64,000 nucleotides of DNA from positions 62,001 through 126,000 of the forward strand of contig NZ_CP101655.1 in the NCBI RefSeq assembly GCF_028830055.1, in the 5' to 3' direction. Of this stretch, positions 1 to 9,646 are shown in pieces; position 1 is the stretch's first letter, and each line of letters begins with the position of its first letter. Position numbers and translations under genes: made by a program. A model generated the notes under the pieces. The model did no database searches. It worked only from the letters and a program-made list of their open reading frames with translations, and was not told the origin of the DNA. The stretch is from Pseudomonas serboccidentalis. GTDB taxonomy: Bacteria; Pseudomonadota; Gammaproteobacteria; Pseudomonadales; Pseudomonadaceae.

Positions 1-3000
1 TTCAACTGTTCTCCAGCGCCAAAGCCGCGGCAGGATGCGTTCCAGACACCACGCTGGAAAAAACCAGTATCGAAGTCGGCGGTTTCGTAACGCCAACAGG
101 CTTCCGTTTCCTGGCACAGCGCAAGTGTCGCGTCGAAGGCCTGGAAGAACATCGCGCTGAACTGGCTGTTCAGCCATTGGTACATTTGCGCGTTGCTGAA
201 GCGCTTGCCGAGAAACTCGTGTACCGCGCGGGCCTGACTCAGGGTCGTTTCCGCCTGACGCAATTGCAGACGGGTGCCGGTTTCGACTTCACCCAGATAT
301 TGCAGTTGTTTGTCGATCTGGGAAATTTCCAGTTCTGCTTGTTCACGAGCCAGCAGCCACTCTTCCCGGCGGCGCTGGAACTGGGCGGATCGATCCCGTT
401 GACCGGCCTGTGTCCGTGCATTCGAGGCGCCGGCCTGCATGAGCGCGCTGGCGGCGTGTGCCGTCCCTTCAAAACGACAGCCGCCAAAGCTTGTACCGGC
501 GATGTTGGGCAGCAACATGATGCCCCCTGCAACAGCTTGAGAGGCCGAGGCCAGTTCTTCGAAGGTGCCACTTTGCAGATACAGTTCACCGGCGGCGGAT
601 TCGTGCGCGTTGACGTTTTGCTCGAGCAACTGGCGGTAATGCTCCAGGCGTTTCTGCACGATGGCTTTGCTGGCCAGCAACGCTTCTCTGTTCGCCCGGT
701 CGGCCTGTAGTGTCTGGTTGTGCAGATCAACAGCCGTACCTGCCAGACGCCACAACTGCTCTTGCTGCATTTCCTGCAATTGGGCCTGCTCCCTGCGTTC
801 AATCAATGAGAGCAACATGGCTCCGGACTGAATGACGGTCTCCACGGCGTTCAACGCCTGGCCATACATGGCACTGAAGCGATAGTGGGGGATCTGCACC
901 GCTTGCCTGCCGGTTTTGTCGCTGACTGCGCTGGCGTAGGCGCGCACCGTCAGCAAGCCCCGAGGATCGCTGGGGGGCGCATAGAGGGGCAGGTGCAGAG
1001 GCCGTCCGGCGATGTCGAGGTTATGCCGCAGGTTATGCAAGCGACTCTCGACGATATCCCAACGTCGGAGCAGATGAGGATGGAAAGGGATGCGCCAACG
1101 CGGGTTGTCAACCGAGGGGGTAGAGGCCGAGGGGATGTCTTCAGTAGGCTGGATTTCATTGCCCGCCACGTTGTCCAGGAGACTTTCGAAGCGGCGCAGT
1201 TTTGCGTTGCCGGCCTGACTGAGTTTTGGCAGTGAAACCGGCTTCCATTGGTCGACCAGCTCGACCGCAGGACGCTGCCCGAGTAGCTCCAGGGTCTGCA
1301 TGTACCAGAGTTTGGCTTGGGCGAGGCTGTCGGGCGTCCGCTCGCGAAATGCGCTGTCACCTCGATTGATCAGAATATCCAGATACAGGAAATACAGCGC
1401 CTTGCGAAAGTGTACGGGGTGGCTGAGGGCAATCTGATGAGGGTCGTGCGGCGCTTGAACCGAGTAGGTGGCAGAGGCGTGCGCGTCGAGTAATGGAATC
1501 GCGCGCCAGCAATCGGCAAGTCGGTGCCGAGGCGAAAAAACATGGCCCAGCCAACGATGTGCTGCGTCGTATTGCTCTTCGGCGTTCAGCCGATGAGCGA
1601 CCAGCCACGGCAGGTAAAGAAACAATTCGGTGAAATAACGGCCATAGGGTCCATGGAAGTCGAGAGTCTGGCGTGTCTCGTCGTTTATCGCCGGCTCCGA
1701 CAGCTGTTGAGTGTCGAGGGAGAACAGCTCATCGAGGCTGTTTTCGCTGCGTTTGATCAGTTCGGCGGCAAACGTGGTCGTCAGTCTTATCGGCTGACGC
1801 GCTTGCTGGTCGTCGTCGCTTCTGGCGATCGCAGAGCCGGAGAAGTCGATGTATTGCGCACCGTTCAGGTCCGGCGTGGTTTTGATTGCCGGCGGAATGT
1901 TCTTTGTGGTGTTTTCCGTGAGCTCTATGGTTTTGCAAATGAAGACCGGGAAACCGTCTTCTGTATCAAGCGAGCTAACCTTGAACCCATAAAAGATGAA
2001 TGTTGGTTTCGAAGTGAGCTGCGATGTTTTCCAGCTGTAGTTGAAACTGGATTGGCCCGAGAGGGGCGGCGGGATGGCTTTGATAGTTTCGGTGAAATCT
2101 GAGGGTGTGTCTGTCGAGGACTCGGCAACGACGAATTCCACGTTCAGTCTGCTGCTGCGCAAGGTCGTATGTGCAGGGGCACCGACAATGCGCGCCTCGC
2201 GGTCGCGACTGTAAATAACTACCTGTCCGGGGTTGTTACGGTCGGCGAAGCCAATCAACGCCTTCAAGGCGAGCGTCGAAATAAGCTTGTTCTCAAGATC
2301 TCCATCGTTTGCAAAGGTAAAGTTTAGTGAGTTGATTCGATCTTTGAGCGCGAACCTGAGGTTGGTGCTTTCGGTATCGTTTACTTCCCAAGCCCTTTCT
2401 AACGCCAGCACATAGAGGGCTCCCGAGATGAGCTTGGGATGTTTGAGGCTCGAGCCACGAAGCAAAGGCATAAACGGTGTGCTGGGTAGAGTGTGGGGAA
2501 TAACCAGCGTCAGGTCTGCATCTGCGAATTTGATGCTGAGTGTTCTTGATGTCAGCCCCAATATTTCCTCTGGAAGAGCGGCGAATCGAAAGTCCAGATT
2601 GAGGCTGTCCTCCACGAACTGTTCCTTGGGTAACAGGATATGATTCTGCAGTTTTCTGATCTGCGACGATGCCCTAGGCGACAGGTAGGTTGCGCCGTAG
2701 TTGACTTTGAACTTCTCAGACGCGCGCGTTGTATGTTGAAAAAGTCGCGAGTCAGTCTTCTCGGTGAATTTTTTTATTTGATTGGTCAGGAACAGCTTCT
2801 GCTGTGTGTTTTCGGTCTGACTGAGGTCGAGGTAAATGGAGAGGTTTTTATCCATATACCTGTCCGTGCCCAGGAGGTGCGTCACGTTATTGTTGTTGCC
2901 TGATTTGACCTGCAGGGAAATGAACAGGAAGTCCTGATTGTTTTCCTTGTGATTGATCGCAACGGTGTCTGTCAGTTTTTTTAGCGAAACGGGGGACTTG

Positions 3001-3962
3001 TCCACGAGGCTGCCAATCTCGATGTGATCCTCTATGGGGGTGCGCACTGCGCTCCAATTGCCGTCGTGGCGGCGGAAGCAGAAGTTCAGACGCGCCAGTG
3101 GGTTTTTGGGGGGGGTGGCGCTGTTACCGGATAACGACGCCCCGGCCTGCGCCGAGTTCTGAAAGATCAGCTCAGCCCAGACAATAAACAGACGATTGTT
3201 GAACCACACCGGGCGGATGGTGTGCTCAATGGCATTTTCAGGGATCGGAATGTCAGCTTTCTGCCATTGCGACCAGGCATACGGGACCGGTTGATCCTGT
3301 CTGGGTTGAGGTGCGGCGGGTGTCGAAGAATCCATGACGAGTGGCCGTGCAGCCATGTTCAACGAACACCAGAAATAACTGTTCTCCGAGCGGGATTTGC
3401 CAACGAGGTAATAGGTGCTCTCGGCAAATTTTTCGCCGTCGATGTAACCATTGAGAATGTTCAGGTTGGTGATGGCTTCGAACCGGGTGAGATAGGCCAG
3501 TACGCAAGCCTGCACGGCGTCGGGTTGAATCCGGTTCTGGCTGAGGTCGTTTTCCAGTTGCCGGAAGTTATCGCTCTTGTTGGTTCTCAGGTCCGGGTTC
3601 AGGTACGTCGAAGGGAAATACTCCAGGCGCTGATGAGCGGCCCATGTCGAGTACTGGTGCAATTCGTCTTGCCATGCCCGAGTGAGTTCCGGCATCGATG
3701 CCACTGAGTCATAGCCGGGTTCCAGATTCATCAGAATCCGGTTGATGTACTGTTGCAGACTGGAAGTTGCACACGCGACCGCAGTCGTGGGTACATCTCG
3801 GCTGATCAGTACATCCAGCAACCAGTAATCGTAGAGATCCTGCGCAGTCTTGATGTCGAGGTTTGCGGCGGTGGCGTCGTTGGCTATTACGTGGTGCAGG
3901 CAGTAAGCGAGCATGGCATCACGCAGGCTTTCATCGAGCTGCTGCTTGAGAGCAATGGTCAT
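1..3962 (-). CDS. Tc toxin A subunit, C-terminal component (TcaB-like), partial
   Basis: This is the second half of a Tc-complex A subunit, the part of the insecticidal toxin that forms the receptor-binding and pore shell. Translation from the ATG at 3962-3960 gives MTIALKQQLDESLRDAM, then an aspartate/tyrosine-rich stretch (DLYDYWLLDVLIS), SSLQQYINRILMNLEPG, and WAAHQRLEYFPSTYLNPDLR, as in TcaB and TcdA. The frame stays open to position 1, where it reads CWRYETADFDTGFF and NASCRGFGAGEQL, the conserved block some 200-250 residues before the C-terminus of TcdA-type proteins. At least 1320 residues are present and the 3' end is off the window. An AAGGAC ribosome site lies just upstream of the start. 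The gene follows the TcaA-like gene after 29 bases, so the two are probably cotranscribed. Genes for TcB and TcC are expected beyond the left edge but are not visible. Confidence 0.85.
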   Translation of the reverse strand, partial: MTIALKQQLDESLRDAMLAYCLHHVIANDATAANLDIKTAQDLYDYWLLDVLISRDVPTTAVACATSSLQQYINRILMNLEPGYDSVASMPELTRAWQDELHQYSTWAAHQRLEYFPSTYLNPDLRTNKSDNFRQLENDLSQNRIQPDAVQACVLAYLTRFEAITNLNILNGYIDGEKFAESTYYLVGKSRSENSYFWCSLNMAARPLVMDSSTPAAPQPRQDQPVPYAWSQWQKADIPIPENAIEHTIRPVWFNNRLFIVWAELIFQNSAQAGASLSGNSATPPKNPLARLNFCFRRHDGNWSAVRTPIEDHIEIGSLVDKSPVSLKKLTDTVAINHKENNQDFLFISLQVKSGNNNNVTHLLGTDRYMDKNLSIYLDLSQTENTQQKLFLTNQIKKFTEKTDSRLFQHTTRASEKFKVNYGATYLSPRASSQIRKLQNHILLPKEQFVEDSLNLDFRFAALPEEILGLTSRTLSIKFADADLTLVIPHTLPSTPFMPLLRGSSLKHPKLISGALYVLALERAWEVNDTESTNLRFALKDRINSLNFTFANDGDLENKLISTLALKALIGFADRNNPGQVVIYSRDREARIVGAPAHTTLRSSRLNVEFVVAESSTDTPSDFTETIKAIPPPLSGQSSFNYSWKTSQLTSKPTFIFYGFKVSSLDTEDGFPVFICKTIELTENTTKNIPPAIKTTPDLNGAQYIDFSGSAIARSDDDQQARQPIRLTTTFAAELIKRSENSLDELFSLDTQQLSEPAINDETRQTLDFHGPYGRYFTELFLYLPWLVAHRLNAEEQYDAAHRWLGHVFSPRHRLADCWRAIPLLDAHASATYSVQAPHDPHQIALSHPVHFRKALYFLYLDILINRGDSAFRERTPDSLAQAKLWYMQTLELLGQRPAVELVDQWKPVSLPKLSQAGNAKLRRFESLLDNVAGNEIQPTEDIPSASTPSVDNPRWRIPFHPHLLRRWDIVESRLHNLRHNLDIAGRPLHLPLYAPPSDPRGLLTVRAYASAVSDKTGRQAVQIPHYRFSAMYGQALNAVETVIQSGAMLLSLIERREQAQLQEMQQEQLWRLAGTAVDLHNQTLQADRANREALLASKAIVQKRLEHYRQLLEQNVNAHESAAGELYLQSGTFEELASASQAVAGGIMLLPNIAGTSFGGCRFEGTAHAASALMQAGASNARTQAGQRDRSAQFQRRREEWLLAREQAELEISQIDKQLQYLGEVETGTRLQLRQAETTLSQARAVHEFLGKRFSNAQMYQWLNSQFSAMFFQAFDATLALCQETEACWRYETADFDTGFFQRGVWNASCRGFGAGEQL

Positions 3963-3991
3963 ATTCGGTCCTTGAATATCGAGGGAGAATC

Positions 3992-6556
3992 TCAGTGGCG
4001 GGCAGCGATCAATGCTGCGCCCACCGTGTGCCAATCCGTTGCAGGGCTATCGGACGTCAATGCGCAGGCCTTGATCAAGGTTGCTGCCGACAGACCGGTG
4101 GCGTTGCAGCACGCCTGACAGCGCATGACCCAGTCCAGTACCACCATCGACATCACGTCCCTGGCGTCCGAGGCATTTATCAGTACCGTAACTTGATCGG
4201 CAGTCCAGTCGAGCAACCGCGCCAGCATCTGGTCGAGTTCAGCCGGTGAGAGGTTTTGCTCGGTTTGATGGGCGAGCTGAAGGAAGTGCAGAAGACTCTC
4301 TTCGGACTGTCCCCTGGTATGGACCCAATGGCTGACGCTTTCGAGCAAGTAAACGTTTTGCAGGGTCAGCGTCGGCGTATTACCGGATGCCAGCCACTCG
4401 GGCTTGTCCAGTAACCGGGTGAGGGTGCGGCTGCTCAGCTGCAGATCACGGCAGGCAATGGCCGCGCGAAGAATATCGAGCAACCAGTCTGGCATTGCAC
4501 CACCGGAGACGGGGGACTTGAGGTTCTGCCAAACCTGAGCATGGGTAGTCCCTGCCAGCTTCAGTACGCAGGGCAAGTGCGAGGCGGGCACTTCCGTCAT
4601 TTCATACAGGAAGTTCTCCAGCAGCCGTACTTGCTGCGCTGCATTGGCGTCGGCCTGGTGCGCGATGGCGCTCAGGCGATCTTGCAACGACTGATCGAAC
4701 GTCCAGTCGCCTGGCGCAGGATCCAGCACTCGCTGGATTGATGGAACGTCGTGCCGGGTATGTTTGAACCACTCGACAGCCCAGTCCAGGGCCATCAACA
4801 CATCCAGGATGTCGATGTTTGCCGCGGGCGTTGCAGACAGGGTTCCGTGAACCAGCAACGTGTAGAACGTTTCCCCACCGATGAGCTTCGCCAACGATGT
4901 GCACTCCCTGGGCGACAAGCCGAACATCCTTGCAATCCGCGCCTGACGATAGAGTGACGAGATCGAGGGCAAGTCCTGCTTGAGCGTGGGGAAACAGGTT
5001 CGGGTCTGCTGTATCAGCGCCATCAGTTCGTCCTGCGTCAATGTCAGCCCCGCGCTCAGTTGGCTGTAGATCACCTGCGAACTGGCGTCCACGTTGTCCA
5101 ATGACCTGGAAGAAGACGCTTGCAGCGAATTGATGAATATCGCGCTGTGGTTGAAAACCTGATCAAACAACGGCATTCGTTCACCGCAGGCCTGGGTCGG
5201 CATATCGTGCAAAAAAGCGGCGAACTCCTCTGGAGCAATCGAGTAACGCTGCGCCAGGTACCGATAGACGCCCAGAGTGCGCAGGGTGTTCTGGTTGAGC
5301 ACCCGCGAAACATTGCCTTCCGAACGCATGGCATTGACGATCAGGGTGTCGAGTTCAGCGAAGGGAATGGCCACCCAGCGCTGCAGTCGGATCATGCGCT
5401 GCAGGCGATCAAGGCGTGGCTTTGAGCCGTCACTCAACAGCAGCTCGCCGTCTTTGCCTTTCGTGATTGTCAGGCGAGTGCCTGACGAATCCCCGTTGAT
5501 GTATGCCGTGGCGTAAGTAGCCGCAGGATTCGTTTCATGGCGCGATTGGCAAGGGCTGTGTTTGCCTCGGGCCAACAGTTGGTCGAGTTGGTCATTTGTG
5601 AACCCCGCTTTTGATTTGAAAGCCTTTACCTCTTCCAGCCCCGCGAGCTGACTGACGCCAAATGCCTTTTTCAACGCCGCATGGTCAGTATCGGAGGCGA
5701 GCGGTTTGAGCAATATTTTCTGCTGCTCGGGGCTCAGGCCGCAGAGCATTTCTTGCGCGCGCAGTCGCGACTTTCCAATGTAACCGTATTGGATTTTATC
5801 CGGTGAAAACGGCAGGGCCGGACTGATGAGGTAGTTCAAGGCACCCAGCGCGGGTTTGTCCACGCCCAGGCCGGCAAGGCATTGTTGATGATGGATGTCG
5901 TAAGGCAGCGAGAACGGGTAATGCGCGCTGGCCAGGGCCTGATGGAGGCTGGTTCTTTCAGCCTGATGGCTCAGGTAGGTCTCGATGTTTTTGCTCAACA
6001 CATTATTGATGATGTTGAGCATCGGCTGTGCCACGAACGCGCTCTGATGATCCATCAGCAGGGTCTGGATATCCGGACGTCGTTTATCCAGTGTGATCCT
6101 GTCTGTCTGTATGGAGGTGTTCTCCAGCTGTCCGGCAAACAGATAAAGGGCGTTGAGATAGGCAACGGGTGAGTCGATGGCCGCGACATCGCCTTCTTCA
6201 CAGAATTGCTTCCAGTTTTCCTTGAATAGGTTCTGGTAGGTCACGGCTGATGTCGAGCCGGCAGCAGAACTGCGGCGCTCACGGCCCTTTGCACTGTCGG
6301 ATGATATTTGCCGCTGTTGATACAGACGCCCGACCTGCCGGGCGTGATTGCAGGCACGGTGATAGATGCGCTCGGCATCCCTGGCGTTGTACAGCACACA
6401 TTCGCGGATGAACTGCTCTTTGCTGCGGCGCACAATGTCGAAGACTGAGGTTATTTTCAGGCCTTGCATCGCCAGCTCGAAATCGATTCTGGCGTCTTGT
6501 GTACTGCCCCTGAAATCAATCAGTCGCTGCAGGTGTGAAGGTTTCGAAACATCCAT
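3992..6556 (-). CDS. Tc toxin A subunit, N-terminal component (TcaA-like; SpvA/VRP1 family)
   Basis: A protein of 854 residues that matches the N-terminal part of Tc A subunits. The family hallmark is visible near residues 135-175: SPVAYLNALYLFAG followed by LDKRRPDIQTLLM and then NIINNVL (the SPxAYLxDLY ... LxxRRPDLxxL ... VNEVLE pattern of the Salmonella virulence plasmid A family). The remainder is mostly alpha-helical with many short leucine-rich segments. No signal peptide is seen, as expected for a toxin released by other means. An AGGAG site lies about 10 bases before the ATG. Together with the downstream TcaB-like gene it makes a full-length A subunit divided over two polypeptides, the arrangement of Photorhabdus TcaA/TcaB and not the single TcdA chain. 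Confidence 0.85.
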   Translation of the reverse strand: MDVSKPSHLQRLIDFRGSTQDARIDFELAMQGLKITSVFDIVRRSKEQFIRECVLYNARDAERIYHRACNHARQVGRLYQQRQISSDSAKGRERRSSAAGSTSAVTYQNLFKENWKQFCEEGDVAAIDSPVAYLNALYLFAGQLENTSIQTDRITLDKRRPDIQTLLMDHQSAFVAQPMLNIINNVLSKNIETYLSHQAERTSLHQALASAHYPFSLPYDIHHQQCLAGLGVDKPALGALNYLISPALPFSPDKIQYGYIGKSRLRAQEMLCGLSPEQQKILLKPLASDTDHAALKKAFGVSQLAGLEEVKAFKSKAGFTNDQLDQLLARGKHSPCQSRHETNPAATYATAYINGDSSGTRLTITKGKDGELLLSDGSKPRLDRLQRMIRLQRWVAIPFAELDTLIVNAMRSEGNVSRVLNQNTLRTLGVYRYLAQRYSIAPEEFAAFLHDMPTQACGERMPLFDQVFNHSAIFINSLQASSSRSLDNVDASSQVIYSQLSAGLTLTQDELMALIQQTRTCFPTLKQDLPSISSLYRQARIARMFGLSPRECTSLAKLIGGETFYTLLVHGTLSATPAANIDILDVLMALDWAVEWFKHTRHDVPSIQRVLDPAPGDWTFDQSLQDRLSAIAHQADANAAQQVRLLENFLYEMTEVPASHLPCVLKLAGTTHAQVWQNLKSPVSGGAMPDWLLDILRAAIACRDLQLSSRTLTRLLDKPEWLASGNTPTLTLQNVYLLESVSHWVHTRGQSEESLLHFLQLAHQTEQNLSPAELDQMLARLLDWTADQVTVLINASDARDVMSMVVLDWVMRCQACCNATGLSAATLIKACALTSDSPATDWHTVGAALIAARH

Positions 6557-6674
6557 GTCTTACCAATCTCCTGTGGGTGAGCAGGAGTTGATCTTATCGA
6601 CGGCTATCGAAGCGGAGCAGTAGGGAGACGGCTGGATGGGTGTACGAAATGTCGATTGATGGGGGGCAACACAA

Positions 6675-6692
6675 TCGCGGGCAAGCCCGCGA
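6675..6692. repeat. REP-like palindrome, possible terminator
   Basis: A perfect 8-bp inverted repeat with an AA loop (TCGCGGGC-AA-GCCCGCGA). This short GC-rich palindrome is a common dispersed element in Pseudomonas. It lies 30 bases past the stop codon of the chemoreceptor gene and ahead of the tcaA-like start, so it may also act in transcript ending or stability. There is no clear T-run on either side. Confidence 0.5.
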
Positions 6693-6722
6693 CTGGTTTG
6701 ATGTTTCAGCGCTGAACGAGTG

Positions 6723-8642
6723 TCAGACGCGGAAGTGGCTGACCATCTGCTGCAACTGACCACCCAGGCGCGCCAGTTCAACGCTGGACGCGGCGGTCTC
6801 GTCACTGGCCGCAGCGGTCTGTTCCGATACGTCGCGCACATTGATGATGCTGCGGCTGATCTCTTCGGCCACGGCGCTCTGCTGTTCGGCAGCGGCGGCG
6901 ATCTGCTGGTTCATCGACTGGATGTTCGACACCGTGCGGGTGATGTTTTCCAGGGAGTCGCCGGCCTTGCGGGTCAGGGCCACGCTGCTGTCGGTCAGGG
7001 CGCGGCTGTTGTTCATCACGGCCGCCACTTGCTGGGTGCCGTTCTGCAGACCGGCGACCAGGCCTTCGATTTCTTCGGTGGATTTCTGTGTGCGCTGGGC
7101 CAGGCCGCGGACTTCGTCGGCGACCACGGCAAAACCACGACCGGCTTCACCGGCGCGCGCCGCTTCAATGGCTGCGTTGAGCGCCAGCAGGTTGGTCTGT
7201 TCGGCCACGGCCTTGATCACGTCCATGACGCTGCCGATCTTGTCGCTTTCCTGTTGCAGTACGCTCATGGCTTCGGTGGAACGCACCACTTCGCTGGCCA
7301 GACGCTCGATCTGCGCGATGGCTTCATTCACCACCTTGTCGCCTTCACGGGCTTCGCCGTCAGCGGCGGCAGCGGCTTGCGAGGCTTCCTCGGCGTTGCG
7401 CGCGACTTCCTGCACGGTGGCAGTCATCTCGTGCATGGCGGTGGCGACCTGATCGGTCTCGACCTTCTGACTGTTCACGCCGGCGCTGGTCTGCTCGGTC
7501 ACGGCCGAGAGTTCTTCGGCAGCGCTGGCGATCTGGGTGACGCCGTCGCGGATGCCGCTGATCAGGTCGCGCAGGGTGACGCCCATGCGTGCGATGCCTT
7601 GTTGCAGCACGCCGAGTTCGTCGCGGCGGGTGACCGTGACGTTCTGGGTCAGGTCGCCGCTGGCAATACGCTCGACCACGGCCAGGGTGTCTTGCAGCGG
7701 ACGGGTGATCTGACGGGTGATGATCACCGCGGCAATCACACCAACCAACAGCGCCAGCAGGGTGCTGATCAACTGGAAAGTACGCGCCTGAGCGCTCTCG
7801 ATGTCGCGACGGTCGAGCTGGATCTGGTACAGCTGTTCGCTCGTGGTGACGATGGCGGCGCCCTGATCGGTCATCTCCTTACGCGCCTGCACCGCTTCGC
7901 TGTTGGCGTTTTTGTACGCCTGCAACGCGCTGCGGTAGTTGGTCAGGGCGGTTTCCAACTGACGCAGGGCGTCTTGTTGGGTCGCGGCGAAATGCACGTT
8001 CAGTTGCTTGAGGCTGGCAATCGCCACGTCCAGCTGACGGACGGCTTTCTGCTCGGTTTCAGCATTGGTGGTGGCGGTGTAGCCGCGCACTTCATAGCGG
8101 GCCAGGATGAACGCTTCCTTGGCCTCGGTGATGGCCTGGAACTGCTCGAAACGCTGTTCGCTCATGTCCATCTGCTGCACGCGCTTGCTGATCGTTTCGA
8201 TCAGGCCGTAGGCGGTGTCGGCGTTGGTGCCCATCACGTCGCGCGCGCTGTTACCGGTGCGGTAGGCGTTGCGCATCTTGTTCAGCGACGCCTGGTATTC
8301 GGCGATGGTCGCCGCCTGCTCCTTGAGCAGCTTGACGTTTTCCGGGCTCTTGAACTTGTTGATCAGCGCCTGTTGTTGCGCGGCAAAGCTTTCGAGGGTG
8401 GTCTGCACGTTCTGCGCGGCGGTTTCGTCGCCGTTGGTCAGCATATATTGCAGGCGAACCACGCGCAGCTTGGTCAGGCCGGCGTTGAGCTGGGTGATGT
8501 CGCTCATCCAGTTGCTGCGGTCGATCAGACCGCCAAGGCTGGTCCAGCCGGTCAGAGCCAGTACGCAGGTCAGGGCCAGGACCAGGCCGAAGCCCAGGCC
8601 CAATTTCATGTTCACGCTGATGTTGCCGAACCAGCTATTCAT
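6723..8642 (-). CDS. Methyl-accepting chemotaxis protein with HBM-type sensor (McpS-like)
   Basis: A 639-residue inner-membrane chemoreceptor. Numbered from a GTG one codon upstream, transmembrane segment 1 is about residues 15-33, a wholly helical periplasmic sensor fills 35-288, segment 2 is about 290-310, a HAMP domain follows at 311-363, and the rest is the cytoplasmic signalling domain with the conserved hairpin ([19 protein letters not shown], then [15 protein letters not shown]). The N-terminus ([19 protein letters not shown]) and the long helical sensor resemble Pseudomonas McpS, whose helical bimodular (HBM) domain binds TCA-cycle acids; the ligand here is inferred. The ATG at 8642 is preferred over the adjacent GTG because GGAGGA lies six bases before it. 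It is monocistronic. Confidence 0.88.
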   Translation of the reverse strand: MNSWFGNISVNMKLGLGFGLVLALTCVLALTGWTSLGGLIDRSNWMSDITQLNAGLTKLRVVRLQYMLTNGDETAAQNVQTTLESFAAQQQALINKFKSPENVKLLKEQAATIAEYQASLNKMRNAYRTGNSARDVMGTNADTAYGLIETISKRVQQMDMSEQRFEQFQAITEAKEAFILARYEVRGYTATTNAETEQKAVRQLDVAIASLKQLNVHFAATQQDALRQLETALTNYRSALQAYKNANSEAVQARKEMTDQGAAIVTTSEQLYQIQLDRRDIESAQARTFQLISTLLALLVGVIAAVIITRQITRPLQDTLAVVERIASGDLTQNVTVTRRDELGVLQQGIARMGVTLRDLISGIRDGVTQIASAAEELSAVTEQTSAGVNSQKVETDQVATAMHEMTATVQEVARNAEEASQAAAAADGEAREGDKVVNEAIAQIERLASEVVRSTEAMSVLQQESDKIGSVMDVIKAVAEQTNLLALNAAIEAARAGEAGRGFAVVADEVRGLAQRTQKSTEEIEGLVAGLQNGTQQVAAVMNNSRALTDSSVALTRKAGDSLENITRTVSNIQSMNQQIAAAAEQQSAVAEEISRSIINVRDVSEQTAAASDETAASSVELARLGGQLQQMVSHFRV

Positions 8643-8876
8643 CACAATTCCTCCAGGAACGTAGAGCTACTTGATCGTCGGTCAGGCTGGAAGATTGTTG
8701 TTTTTTTGAGCCAGCAAGGGTGTTAACAGGTCTGTATCGGCCGCAAACACGAGAGCTGAAAGGATTTTGTCCCGCGGAATTTGTAACAAGAGCTATTCAA
8801 GACTTTTTTCACATACGTTTCACCGACCACTTACGCGCGCTTCTCTACCCTCGCCGCATCGTATTGACTGTGATGC

Positions 8877-9569
8877 ATGCCGACGAGGCGGCCCGATGTG
8901 CAATTGAGACTGAGTCTGTTCGGCGTCAAACGCTCGTTCTCCCTGAGCGGGTTGGCCCGATATCGCACCATTTGGGTCGTGCTCGGCGCCTTGTTGCTGG
9001 TGATTCCGCTGACCCTGTGGCTGCTCGCCCCGGCGGCGGTGCCGGACCTGGCCCATGGCAATGTGTCCGGTGCCCGGGCGCTGGCGGCCGGGTGGGCCAA
9101 GGGCGACATGATTGTGCTGGTGCGTCACGTCGAGCGCTGCGACCACTCTCCGGCGCCATGCCTGAGCGGCGATGATGGCATTACTGACCGTTCGCGCAGT
9201 ATTGCGGTCAGTGTCGGTGCGCAATTCGAGCACCTGGGCCTGAACCACGCCGATATCTATAACAGCCCGATGCTGCGCACCGTGCAGACCGCCGGTTACA
9301 TGTTCAACCGTGCGGCCACCGGCGAAGACTGGCTGATCAGTTGCAAGGACCGCATATTGCAGGAAGCGCTGGCGCACAAGCTCCAGGGACGCAATCTGAT
9401 CCTGGTGACCCACAGCGAATGCATGGCGGAGCTGGAAAAGGACTTGAATGTACCGGTTTCGGACCCTGGCTACGGCTCCTCGCTGTTCGTCTCCGCCGCG
9501 AATAAGGCGGACCCGCGCATACTTGGCTTTATCGAAGCCTCCGACTGGCACTCAGTGACCACCCGATGA
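8877..9569 (+). CDS. Membrane-anchored histidine phosphatase (phosphoglycerate mutase-like, Ais-related)
   Basis: A 230-residue protein with one N-terminal hydrophobic helix (about residues 30-52, IWVVLGALLLVIPLTLWLL) and a periplasmic histidine-phosphatase domain. The catalytic RHxxR-type motif is seen as VRHVERCD (about 82-89), with the second histidine in VTHSEC and the TVQTAGYMF segment typical of the superfamily. Members beside lipid A genes (Ais/PmrG type) remove phosphate from LPS core heptose. The convergent neighbour is an ArnT-like glycosyltransferase, which fits an envelope role, but the substrate is inferred. A GTG at 8898 preceded by GAGG is an alternative start. A bidirectional terminator follows. 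Confidence 0.7.
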   Translation: MPTRRPDVQLRLSLFGVKRSFSLSGLARYRTIWVVLGALLLVIPLTLWLLAPAAVPDLAHGNVSGARALAAGWAKGDMIVLVRHVERCDHSPAPCLSGDDGITDRSRSIAVSVGAQFEHLGLNHADIYNSPMLRTVQTAGYMFNRAATGEDWLISCKDRILQEALAHKLQGRNLILVTHSECMAELEKDLNVPVSDPGYGSSLFVSAANKADPRILGFIEASDWHSVTTR

Positions 9570-9599
9570 ACTGACATTTCCATAGCGTCAGCACAAACA

Positions 9600-9628
9600 A
9601 AACCCGCCAGTGATGGCGGGTTTTTTAT
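9600..9628. terminator. Bidirectional intrinsic terminator
   Basis: AAACCCGCC-AGTGAT-GGCGGGTTT followed by a run of T on the plus strand and an A-run on the left flank. It lies between the convergent phosphatase and glycosyltransferase genes and can serve both. Confidence 0.85.
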
Positions 9629-9646
9629 TGTCTGGCGCGACGGGCG

